Of a stretch of 64,000 bases of DNA, positions 10,683 through 20,105 are shown piece by piece. How positions within the stretch are numbered: position 1 is the first letter of the stretch; each line of letters starts with the position of its first letter. Origin of the DNA: Hexactinellida sp. DTS-2022 (Eukaryota > Porifera > Hexactinellida). The stretch spans positions 124,001 through 188,000 of the forward strand of contig JAPNXP010000003.1 of NCBI GenBank assembly GCA_028753945.1, in the 5' to 3' direction. A program made the position numbers and the translations under genes. A model generated the notes under the pieces. The model had not been told where the DNA came from and did not search any database. It saw only the letters and a program-made list of their open reading frames with translations.

Positions 10683-12429
10683 CAACATAAATACCTCAAA
10701 TAAGCATGAAGTGTATTCCTTGATAATGTCATCAATTCACTATATTCGAATAATAGTCCATAATGAATGAAATATCTGTTATTAATGTTTAGAAGTAAAT
10801 GATCTTGTCCATCAAATGATGTTTTACATTTACACGGTCCGCTACAGGTCGAGCTATATACTAAAGTAAAGAAGTATTAGCACAGTATTTGAATTAAGGA
10901 TGTTCAACTAATGGCAAACACTGTGTCATTTTTGAGGCTGTAATAAATTATTACGTTTAATTTAATACAAGCACCGTATGCTTGGTTTTATTTATAATAT
11001 TAAGTAAAGGCCCTCAATTCGAATATTCACAGTCAGTTTACTTTGTAGTGTACAATGTCATGATACTTTAACAAACCTTTGTGATTCTTTAGTTCTACAA
11101 CATCATTTTCAGTATAGATAACTATACCTGTCTTTTCTAATTTAATTTCCTTCTCTGTATTAAACTTATAACCTTCTCTACAAAAATGAGTTTCGGGATA
11201 TAAGTGATCAGGCAAGTGAAATCCATTTGCGATTTGTCGGTTATAAATTTCAACTAGATTACTGTCAAGTTTACAAGGTATGGGGTTTGTTGATATAGTT
11301 GTATAATCGATACTACTCTTAGTTTTTATATTGGAGTAGGAGGGCAACAGATCCAAATTTTCTTGATCGAGATAACGCAGTCTGCAAACACCAGGACATG
11401 AATCACAACACCATTTTTTATCTTTACAACTGTAAATATGATATTGCTGGTTCTTCAATAGGAAAATAGTTTTAGAGTTTACAATAAAATAAGAATACCC
11501 TTTGATAAGATGGGCTTTGCAGACAATTAAACAGCTAAGATTTGCACTTTGTTGATAAGCTTTATATTGTATACAGTTTTCTTCTATGCATTTCAAACAT
11601 AGATGCTTGGATGTATCAATCACAATATATCTTTTATTGAGCGAGACATGACCTAAAAATACATACATACTATCAGCTATCATTGTACTGAGATGGGAAA
11701 TATTTGTTAATTAATGTAGAAATTCCACATTTTACACATGAGCCTTACCAAATGCAGTGTTAATATCAGCGATCACAACGAAACTAGATTCAGCTAAAAG
11801 CCATACTTTTCCCTTCTTTATCAACATTGAAAGGTACTGATCTAGCACAGAAATGGTTAGAGCTAAATCTTCAACGCGAATACGTTCATTGTCATCATTG
11901 AAGTATCTAATCCCTAAATTATAATTGAATAATTAGAGACATAGTTTCCAAATTAATGTTTTCTAATTTTGGGATAACCAGAATAGATTCTTCATTCTTA
12001 TCTGATTTCTGATAATCCCGCTTAGAACTTAGAACCCCGATTTATAGTTAACACCTAGATACAGGGCTGGTAATTAAATGCACCCCTAGGAACCTCCTTA
12101 TTAGAGTCTCTATATAATTTAGGCAAGAAATACTAATAATAAACATACCTGAATTGTAAGGAATATTGTATTCAGCAGATACAAGTGAGAAACAATCTTC
12201 GTTCATTGTTCCCAATCCATTAGTTTTGAATGTTGTAATATTGATTTCGTCCTTGTCCCCAGCATCAGATAATTTCCTTTTCTTATTACGTGTACCAAGA
12301 TAAGGATCAATGCTTAGATTAGAAATATTGATTTCTGACATCAAAACTACGATTTAAATCAAAGTCCTAATTATTTAAATCAAAGTCTTAATTATTTAAA
12401 TTGTCTAAATAGTGGCCGAGTCGATAATT

Positions 12430-12562
12430 GTAGATGGCGCATGCTCAGAGTACTAATGGCGCATGCGCTAAGTGCTTTTGGCGCATGCGATAAGTGCTGT
12501 TGGCGCATGCGCTAAGTGCTTTTGGCGCATGCGCTAAGTGCTGTTGGCGCATGCTCTGAGTA
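12430..12562. repeat. Right subterminal GGCGCATGCGCC array of element A
   Basis: About seven units of TTGGCGCATGCGCTAAGTGC appear with slight variation. The array runs inverted relative to 4520-4606 and ends in the same GCTCTGAGTACTTTTTAATA as the left TIR. It lies about 85 bp upstream of the transposase start codon, so it may also overlap its promoter. Confidence 0.88.
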
Positions 12563-12576
12563 CTTTTTAATATATG

Positions 12577-13103
12577 GAATTCATACACAAGACAACCTCT
12601 AGCTTTTATCGGAGGATATGCTGCCGTTCTTATTAATATAGGATTATGCCATCAATTCTTATATTTCAATACATCATATGTATTAATAAGTTAATTGCTT
12701 TTAAAAAAATGCGTCTGTATGTGCGTGTCCCGAAGTAATAGGAAAGACAATATGCTCTAGAAATGTGCAAATTTTCCTAAAGGGGGTAATTTTACACGCT
12801 AACAACGATCTCTTGTTTTCCTCGACAAAATGGTCATAAAATCACATATTTGGGCATACCTCTTCCCATTTTTATCCGTTACTTGTGTTGTGTACTTCCT
12901 GACACAAGACAAGCATACATAGGTCGGGAAAGCGACTTTTGTCATGGTGTGATCCCCCGCAATCCGACCGAGACCGAACTGCAAGTACCTACTATATACT
13001 ATGTACTATATAGTATATGTTTGTATATTTGTACTATATATGAATAGTTCAGTCGTCACAGCTGTAATTTTCTATTTTCTTTCTTTCGTTTAGTCATTTC
13101 CAG
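12577..13103. other. Non-coding spacer with Helitron-like 5'-region remnant
   Basis: No gene is seen. 12710-12840 resembles the 5' part of the element at 30197 (shared AACAACGATCT and GGGGTAA phrases). CCGACCGAGACCGAACTGC near 12965 resembles that family's 3' hairpin end. The segment closes with a TTTCGTTTAGTCATTTCCAG splice acceptor at 13103. Confidence 0.45.
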
Positions 13104-13717
13104 ATGTCGAGATAACGATGCCCTCTCATTGGGTTGCGCACAACAATGAGGAATGGCTTATACTGGACGAGGTGGTGCCGGGTTCTGAGGAGTGGGAGCA
13201 AGCTACTTTTCCCTTCAGATCCTCGCGTTACAATGCTCTCAAAGTTGTGCGAATTCAGAATAAATACTTGTGGTTGAAGTATCAACAGTGTCTTGCTCGA
13301 TTCCATGCATTGGAGAAGCCTGCTAACGAGAAAACAGTATATCATGGAACGACCAACGTTGTTCCTGAGCAGATCTACAGTTGTTTGGAGGGGCTTGATT
13401 TCCGATATTCACGAGATGGGCTGTGGGGCAGAGGAAATTACTTCGCTGAGAATATCACACTGTCCAACGAGTACAGTTATCTGGTTCCACGAAGTAACTT
13501 CCGACAGATTCTAGTTTTTCAAATCATTGCCGGTAACGTAGTAACTATGGAACCTGATAAAACTCTTCTAATGCCTCCACTTGTACCCGAACATCATGCG
13601 CGTTTTATATTAGAGAGGTACGACACGGTGTATGGTTGGCATCCGTCTGGTGGTGGACTGTATGTAATGTACACCAACGAGCGTGTCAACCCAACTTACC
13701 TGATCACTTACGCTTAG
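13104..13717 (+). CDS. PARP-type ADP-ribosyltransferase catalytic domain
   Basis: From Met at 13118 the ORF gives 199 residues that are almost entirely a PARP catalytic domain. It has VVRIQNKYLWLKY (residues 43-55), TVYHGTT with His76 of the signature triad, GRGNYFAEN with Tyr108, and GLYVMYTNERVNPTYLITY near the C terminus. The third triad position is Leu181 instead of Glu. By family knowledge an H-Y-L/I triad implies mono- rather than poly-ADP-ribosylation. An acceptor (TTTCCAG) sits just upstream and the frame stays open to it, so a 5' exon may add other domains. The stop codon TAG abuts a strong donor (GTAAGC), and a short 3'UTR intron ends at the start of the 141-bp element. Related to PARP11/12/14-like enzymes; the exact ortholog is not assignable. 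Confidence 0.85.
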
Positions 13718-13788
13718 GTAAGCCATGCTATTTTATTTGCGCTATCATACGTTTACTTGGATTTATCTCGATTCTGTTTCTAGTTTTC

Positions 13789-13929
13789 GTGCAGGCCTTC
13801 CTTTTGACAGTTCTGGCTGGATGTGGGTGACTGGAGCAGGAGTCGTTAAGGACTCCTCCTTAGGGGCGAATGTTTAGATTCGCTTCTCAACGGTTCCCAC
13901 ATTCACCTCTGCCTGCTGGATTCTCAATC
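13789..13929 (+). repeat. 141-bp structured element, copy 1
   Basis: It is almost identical to 14755-14896, with about three differences. It can fold as a three-way junction. The closing stem is GGATGTGGG with CCCACATTC, hairpin 1 is AGGAGTC/GACTCCT around GTTAAG, and hairpin 2 is GCGAAT/ATTCGC. It begins six bases upstream of a splice acceptor (GTGCAG) after the PARP stop codon, so it would lie in that mRNA's 3'UTR. I recognise no known RNA family; hammerhead and SECIS cores are absent. Confidence 0.8.
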
Positions 13930-14006
13930 TGATGGTGTCACTTCACTTATTCAACTCTTATATCGGTATCTTTTTCAACATTATTTAGTTGTTTCGCATG
14001 TAGGTT

Positions 14007-14037
<31 letters not shown>
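14007..14037. repeat. (GTT)n microsatellite
   Basis: About ten GTT units stand between the PARP gene and the next ORF. Confidence 0.95.
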
Positions 14038-14226
14038 ATTGTTGGTTCTATTCTAACAAATGCGTCTTGCATCACTTGCCTGTTTTAACCCGGTGACACC
14101 ACTTGCCAATATTGCTCCTTGGTTTGCTTTTTATTTTTTATGTTGAAGGCTCTCAAATTGTCAATTAGTTAATTTATGCGTAGTGTACTTTTGCTGAAGC
14201 ATATCTACTCAATAACGCCACGTAAG

Positions 14227-14796
14227 ATGAAGTCTTTTTGCTCCTGTTGTTCCCGGGAGGGAGATGTGAACGTGCCTTGTAGGATTCCAACTCCGCCTTG
14301 TGAATTGTGCCCTGAACAAGTGCCAATTGAACTGGTTGAGCTTATTGAGAGAAATGTCAATGTGTTGACGCTCTTCTCTTCTTCTAACTCTGTTGACGAG
14401 TGTATTGTCTCGCCATCAACACCACCACCCACTCAGCCTCTTATTCCTGGTACACCCAGCGACTTGTTCACTCTGGTTACTCAATCTTTGACTCACATCA
14501 CTCCTCAGGGGAATTTTGATGATCTGCTGCAGAAATTTAACCACGATTCTGAAGAAAGAACTTTACTATCTGAAGCCAGGATCAAAAATTTCCTCGAGAT
14601 CAAATTCCATGACTTGACACTGCGACAATTGTCCCAGGACCAGCAGCTCAGGGAACAGGAGTGTATGCTTAGCATACATGCAGCAAAGATAAACCAACAG
14701 GATCTGTTGATCAAGACACAAACTGCTGAACTGGATTCTCTGAAGAGACCCTATGTGCAGGCCTTCCTTTTGACAGTTCTGGCTGGATGTGGGTGA
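14227..14796 (+). CDS. Unknown Cys-rich / coiled-coil protein
   Basis: The ORF is open from 14176; the ATG at 14227 (MKSFCSCCSREGDV) is my preferred start and gives 189 residues. The N terminus has two Cys clusters (CSCC, then CELC), followed by a Ser/Pro/Thr-rich linker. The second half is Glu/Gln/Leu-rich with heptad-like spacing (about residues 115-172), suggesting a coiled coil. The last 14 codons (from VQAFLL) are read from the 141-bp element, and the stop TGA lies in its closing stem. Without the duplication the protein would end elsewhere, so the C terminus may be an acquired tail. No homolog is recognised. Confidence 0.55.
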   Translation: MKSFCSCCSREGDVNVPCRIPTPPCELCPEQVPIELVELIERNVNVLTLFSSSNSVDECIVSPSTPPPTQPLIPGTPSDLFTLVTQSLTHITPQGNFDDLLQKFNHDSEERTLLSEARIKNFLEIKFHDLTLRQLSQDQQLREQECMLSIHAAKINQQDLLIKTQTAELDSLKRPYVQAFLLTVLAGCG

Positions 14797-14896
14797 CTGG
14801 AGCAGGAGTCGTTAAGGACTCCTCCTTAGGGGCGAATGTTTAAATTCGCTTCTCAACGGTTCCCACATTCACCTCTGTCCTGCTGGATCCTCAATC
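14755..14896 (+). repeat. 141-bp structured element, copy 2
   Basis: This is the second copy of the element at 13789-13929, with the same potential stems. Differences fall in the hairpin-2 loop (GTTTAG to GTTTAA) and in the single-stranded tail. It contains the stop of the preceding ORF (TGA at 14794) and, within hairpin 2, an ATG at 14836 that opens the next ORF. It is followed by a plausible splice donor (ATCAG then GTATGT, 14908). Confidence 0.8.
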
Positions 14897-16826
14897 GGAG
14901 TATCAGGTATGTTACTAGTTTGTGTTAACTTCCATCGATCAGCTTATTCATTTACTGTGTCATTTTGTTTGGTTTGTTTTGTTTTTGTTTCGCTTTTAGC
15001 TGAGTTGGCTTTTACCTATAAATTCTGATCCTTGTCTAGGTTACGGCGCGACTATCCAATGAGTGAACACCTCTACAATTTCATGGAGGCGAATTTCCGC
15101 GAACAGCTCGAAGGGTTTGCTTTGGTTGAGGGACGCTACGATTATGCCTACGTCTGTTCATCGCTGTACCTGCTAATCCCTGAAGAGACCGGCCTCAGAC
15201 ATATCAGACAGCTTGAAATGTCTGTCCTTTCCAAGGTGAGCTGATAGAATATGCGTAAACTTTATTTGAGGCTGTAGTCTCCTTGTTTCCATTTCCTATT
15301 AACATTTCAATGTGTTTACTAGCAGCAGAACAAATTCGTTCTACCTATAAACTCTAATTGAGCTGTATAACTCATGTGAAGCATCCTTAGTTGTTTAATA
15401 CGTCTTTCCTTGGATACGTACCACGCCGTAATTCTTGTAATGTAATCCGTATTACACGTGTATGGAATTTGCTTTGAACCACTTTCGGTTACATCGATAT
15501 TCCCCTATTGTTAATCGACTCATAGTATAGACTTGTATTGTACAAATTGGATTATTTGCTAGCATCTTGTGTTTACAATAAATTTCAACAATATGCTACT
15601 GAATTTAGTTCGAAAACATCCCTGGTTGACTATAGATCTAGCGTATAATATATACGTAATGATGGATAGCCGATATAGCGCATTCCGTATACTACGTGTA
15701 AACGCCATACGCGTATTAATCAACATAGGAATTATCTGATGCTTCCAGTTTTTTGTTTTTCCAGTGTTTTGAATTGTGTCCAATGTAGATCTCTGAGGAA
15801 GTTCTCCTTGTCACGAAAGGGGACTTGATACTGTTGGCGACTGCTAATGAATGCATCGCTGTCGCTTGCGAGCCGTATTTGTCGCATGGCTCTATGAGCT
15901 TTATTATCGATGTAGAAAGCGAATGCCTACGTGTGTTGGGGTTAACTGAGGCGCTAACTGTTGTTTTTGCTAAAGTTCGACAGACATTCTACCGTTTCCC
16001 ATTGAAGAAGTAAGTGTGTTTTTTTAATCCGTTTATAAGATATAATATTTCTCTGCATCAGCAATCTGTTTCCCCTCTCCATGTTTTTCCTCGAGCCCTG
16101 TATTCCGCATAAATTGTAACTTTTCTGCTCAATTATAACTACCACTTATTTTAACATTGATTATGTTTGGTTAGCATTTGGCTTCCCCTATGACTATTGA
16201 ATGCAGTATCAGTTATATTTTTCTTTTTCAGACCAATGGACATGTACTTGATGGTATACCCCGCGCAGTTGCGCATAATTGACCCGCTGCACACTACCCA
16301 CCGCCTGGTTGGTGAGCTTGTAATAAGCCAAGAGGTTGACTGGATGGAATGCATGAAAATCCGTGCAAACATGCATTCCTACAGTGAGCAGATAACCTCA
16401 ATTCTCTTCCCCAATTTTATCTTCCTCCTGATGCCGAGCTATTTGAAGTATCTTCGCGAGAGAAACATCCTGGTAGCGATTCTTTTCGAGGTGGATTCGT
16501 GTGACCTAATACGGAAATACAAGCTCCAGTCCACCCCTCAGCTCGTTGGCGATGCCAGGTCTACCCTCCAACTCGCGGAAGTGTTCCACCACTCATTACA
16601 GACTCGCCTATTAATTACTCGATGCGGCTTTAATATTTTCCAGTGCAGGACAAAGCGGAAAATAGTAATCTCCATGGAGAAGTTGTTTGCTGTGAAGATA
16701 AGAGTCTACCCGGATCTAATCGAAGTGGAAGGCTTCCTTCAGCATGATATTGATGCAGGTGTGGCTAAGCTGGGTGATTTGCTTGGAGATGCTGTTTTAT
16801 CCACCCGTAATATCCCTCGACAAAAA
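14836..16826 (+). CDS. Unknown multi-exon gene (partial)
   Basis: Four segments join in one frame: 14836-14907, 15040-15235, 15789-16009 and 16232-16826, with donors GTATGT, GTGAGC, GTAAGT and GTGAGT and AG acceptors. The candidate ATG at 14836 sits inside hairpin 2 of the 141-bp element. The joined product is about 360 residues and still open at the last donor, so a 3' exon is missing or lies beyond. It is rich in hydrophobic and Glu residues, with no transmembrane run, no transposase motif and no recognised domain. Codon use and intron quality resemble a genuine host gene. Exon 2 onward is firm; the first exon and start are inference. Confidence 0.6.
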
Positions 16827-18300
16827 GTGAGTGTGTTAGGAGTAATGTAAGTGTGTGTCATTTGATGATATTTTCCCGATTTTACACTGTACCGACTCAA
16901 CTATCGTAGTAGAGTGGCCCTGTATTGAAATTAGTGCCTTCAGTGCCTTGGCTTTTGTTTCCTCCGTGATGATAACACCGGCTAGACCGTGAGTGCCAGT
17001 GCTCTGAGACTTTCAGGCTGGGTGTCTGGTTGTTGATTAATGTGCATATCGTGGCCCGATTTTTGAACTTCGAATTTGGATAATTTTTAACGCAAACCTG
17101 TTCAAAACAGGTTAGGTTAAAAGGGATATATACGCAGATATTAATGAATGAAAAGAATGAAATTAGTTGATTGAAATCAAATGAAAAGATATTCACTCAA
17201 TTTCACTGATTCAAAGGTACACTAAAAAATGAACTGATTATCAATAGGTTGAAACCTTCTGCTTACCATTAACCTATTTGGCGTACAATTAATCTATTCT
17301 GAGCTCTATTAACCTATTTGGCGTACCCTTAACTAATTAGCTCTTGGTGTATCCTTGGTTAGATTAATTTGTTGTGATATTCACTGATTCAGCGTACTAT
17401 TTACGTATTATTCGTAGTTCATTGCGGCATTAAAAATTAAAAATGGTCCTCCATTTTTACACTTTTAAGACTAATTATTATTGTGTACCTCGTTTCTTCT
17501 GCGCTCACTTGGCCTCTTCTGTTGTGGTTTATAGACGGGACCTTTAGCATTTTTTGTCCCAAAGGAAGATTAAAGTATTGGTAACAAAAACTTTAGAATT
17601 CCTATAATGCAGAAATGTAATTTAGATCTAAGACCTTAACGGTTTTTTAAATTCACGCTAATTTGCTGATTATTAGGTTCAAAGTTGCCACTATTAATCA
17701 CGCTTGAACCCTATGAAATCGTAAATTTATTAAGGAAATTGTCTAAAATCTCAGGATTTGTACCCGATTGGTGTTCAGTACTCACTGAAAATGGAAATTG
17801 AAGACCCGGATTTTAACTTTGGCTTTGATTGGCCTTTTTGATCTTGGCTGCTTAAAATGGCCCTTCCAATACGTGCTAAATGTGGTGTTTACACCTTGGA
17901 AAGTGTTTACAATTATGTTTTCAATCGGATTCAAGCAACTCTCTCTCCTAAAACTCGATAGTGAAAAGTGCGAAGACTTCGTTGATGAGTGTATAGATTA
18001 CTTAATACAGAAGGAAAATCAACTTATTACTTTATATTTTACAGTAGCCAATTGTTACTTAACAGCAACAAGGCAAATAACCATATTGTTCCTACTACCT
18101 GCCCCAAAGAAACTCATAAGAAATTCCTCTAAATATTAGCTTAGTTTTCATAATTCTACTATCTAGTTTCCATGTAATAATATACTTTAGCTTTAATTAT
18201 GTTGGGAGACAATTATGAACCATATATACTACTTTGATATATAATGAGTCTAATATTAATCAGATAATTGGTTACAGTTAGAAAAATAAACCCGCGGGCT
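16827..18300. other. Intergenic region, no supported gene
   Basis: The repeated phrase TTAACCTATTTGGCGTAC occurs around 17260-17340. A 113-codon open stretch at 17798-18139 contains a plausible short exon (SEKCEDFVDECIDYLIQ) but no partner exons or known domain. Otherwise nothing is recognised. Confidence 0.4.
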
Positions 18301-18309
18301 GCATGCTTG

Positions 18310-18430
18310 TCAGAATTTTGAAGTTGTCATATGTCAGAATAGTGGGAGTTGTCACATGTCAGAATGGATATTTGTAAAATTGTCACAAGTCAGAATGGAT
18401 ATTTGTAAAATTGTCACATGTCAGAATCCT
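18310..18430. repeat. Tandem repeat of about 31 bp (TTGTCACATGTCAGAAT)
   Basis: Four imperfect copies of TTGTCACATGTCAGAATGGA occur. They lie just outside the 3' end of the minus-strand MULE gene and may be part of its terminal repeat, but I found no inverted partner beyond 20105. Confidence 0.7.
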
Positions 18431-18559
18431 TTTCATTACTGTTATTAATTATCAGAGTTTAATTTCTAATTGTTTGATGATTTTTTAACTTAATTATCAA
18501 AGTAGATATGAAAACTATATCTGAATACACTATACGTCTAATCAATTTGTGAATATTTG

Positions 18560-20105
18560 TAATTGTGACTCTATATTGCCTCGGCATATAGACACTGTTG
18601 TCCTAAAGCCACAATTATCTCGCTGCAACTGCCACAAAAGCTAGCATGCCTACAAGGCATAAACATCCATGTATCTGTTCATCGGGAAAAACACACATCA
18701 CACATCATATGTTCTATGTTGGTGTTCTGTACACTTTCATCTTCTGATAGTTCTGATTCGCTAGATTGATATACATCTTGCGTTTTAATGTCCCCAACAG
18801 TATGACTCATTGCTTGAAGAAATTCCCATGGAGTAATTTCTCCCTCGCTAAGTTTCTGTTTCAAGCAAATCCTGTGTTCTCCAATCTTTAAATCTGTTTT
18901 ATTTCTCGGCCTGCTAATTTCCCTACCTTGATATAAACGTCTGATATCATTATCCGTGTCTTTAATTATTTCATTAAGGTGTGTCATGAATGTCCATATT
19001 CGAGGATGGTACATCTAATTCTCGATTTTAGCTTCGAATGGTAGCTTTCAGCACCGTTATTTGTTGAAATAATTATTTCATGAACCGAGAGCTCTTCATG
19101 GGATATTTGATTAAGCCATCGTTTCCTGAAATACTTCTTGAGTTTTTCCAACTTTAACAAATTATCAACAGGGCAATGTAGGCGTTTCGATTAGGCTGAA
19201 GGTGGGAATTGTAAGAGCCGCAGGCAAAAAAGGAATTGCCATTAGTTGTCGTATATATTTAGCAACCTGAATATTATCCCTAAAACTCTGAGTCAGTCCA
19301 AATTTCTGGGTTTTCGCCCAAATACATTGGGTAAAGTTAAACCAGCACCCATAAATTTTGATTTGAGGATAGATTTCTTTAAAGGCGTTCCTTGGTGCTG
19401 GTTCCCAGTCCGACATCGAAGCAATGGGGTTAAATTGTGGATTATTGGCCACTAGTTTCTCCAAAATACCCACATTAGTTCTTGGCTTTTGGATGTCATT
19501 AAGCAATGGATAGCAGGCATAGTATGCCTTCCAACAGACACAAATACTGTCCACAATTGAACAAACTGATTAGGAACTGTCTAAAACGTACCATCAAATT
19601 GGATATTCGTCGTTTCATTGAAGAGAGTTCTTATTTCATCTGAAAAGAAAACTACTGCCATTTGACCTCCTTTAGCTACCGAAAATTTGAAATTATCTGC
19701 AAAAGTTGATGTCACTAACATATCACAGAATTCTGTAGCTGTGAGAGGAATTTTAGGTTGAAGTGTCCTTCTTGCGCGATACATTGACGACTCACATTCT
19801 ACGAACGAGATGTCAGCTGCACAGGGATCGTTTCTTGTTGTGTCATCAAATACTTTTCTTAGGTTTGTTTGGGATTGTTTAGCGATTGTTTTACACTTTG
19901 TCTTGAGCAGGAAAACATCAGTTTTATAGTCTTTAACACTGTGATTGTGTTGTTTCATTGGAGTAATTAAAGTTCTTAAACGGTTCAATTTACTGGTTCC
20001 TTTACAACCTGTTCTAAATATCGCACATTTAAGGTATATATAATCCTCCGTTATTTTTGAATGAACATAATTGTGTCCGTCTGCTGTTGTAATGACTTTT
20101 CCCAA
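18560..20105 (-). pseudogene. MULE transposase with FLYWCH-like N terminus and RING remnant
   Basis: Read on the minus strand, the N-terminal 174 residues hold a FLYWCH-like zinc region (CAIFRTGCKG, then KQHNHS). It ends in FDGTF with the first catalytic Asp. A TAG follows immediately, but the frame continues with TVPNQFVQLWTVF. After a frameshift, SDWEPAPRNAF supplies the second acidic site and GCWFNFTQCIW follows. After a further frame change, STNNGAESYHSKLK supplies the Glu. The C-terminal end has MCDVC, then after an in-frame stop PCRHASFCGSC, a RING-type C3HC4 pattern. Stops and frameshifts make it non-functional. FLYWCH plus MULE plus RING is a known animal MULE architecture. Confidence 0.83.

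Larger units (their letters stand above)
7731..12344 (-). pseudogene. KDZ-type transposase gene of element A (lightly damaged)
   Basis: The exons inferred on the minus strand are 12344-12149, 11913-11749, 11652-11077, 10860-10695, 10090-9709 plus 8805-about 8400 (split by a Helitron-like insertion), 8324-8076 and 7980-7731. The product has an N-terminal region, Cys clusters (CLKC, CCDSCPGVC, CSGPCKC) and FTCPTCKDNPEIIILDG with the first catalytic Asp. Next come YPKHRRFSPGLL, then YDNACNLH with the second Asp, then FFIDRFHERNH and LNSQICEQ with the likely Glu. This D-D-E order and the Cys clusters match KDZ (Kyakuja-Dileera-Zisupton) transposases and vertebrate HMGXB3. One in-frame TAA (in the GATTAATCA context, around 8650) and a +1 T in a T-run near 8420 disrupt it, so it is scored as a recent pseudogene. 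These could also be assembly errors. Confidence 0.83.
4508..12576. mobile_element. Element A: 8.07-kb autonomous-type KDZ transposon with two convergent genes
   Basis: GAATTCAT is directly repeated at 4500-4507 and 12577-12584. Immediately inside are inverted ends sharing TATTAAAAAGTACTCAGAGC and continuing into inverted arrays of the palindrome GGCGCATGCGCC, with four units left and about seven right. Between them lie an Ulp1-like/PHD gene on the plus strand (4657-7618) and a KDZ-type transposase gene on the minus strand (12344-7731). Their 3' ends face each other 112 bp apart. An 8-bp TSD is usual for Zisupton/KDZ transposons. Three later insertions (6013-6248, 8806-9708, 10124-10296) are nested inside. 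The arrangement is read directly; activity is not claimed, because the transposase has a stop codon and a frameshift. Confidence 0.85.

Noticed and set aside
13789-13929. Hammerhead ribozyme, SECIS or tRNA-like gene
   Set aside because: No CUGAUGA/GAAA core, no AUGA...AA...GA quartet, and no convincing B-box; only the stems are supported.
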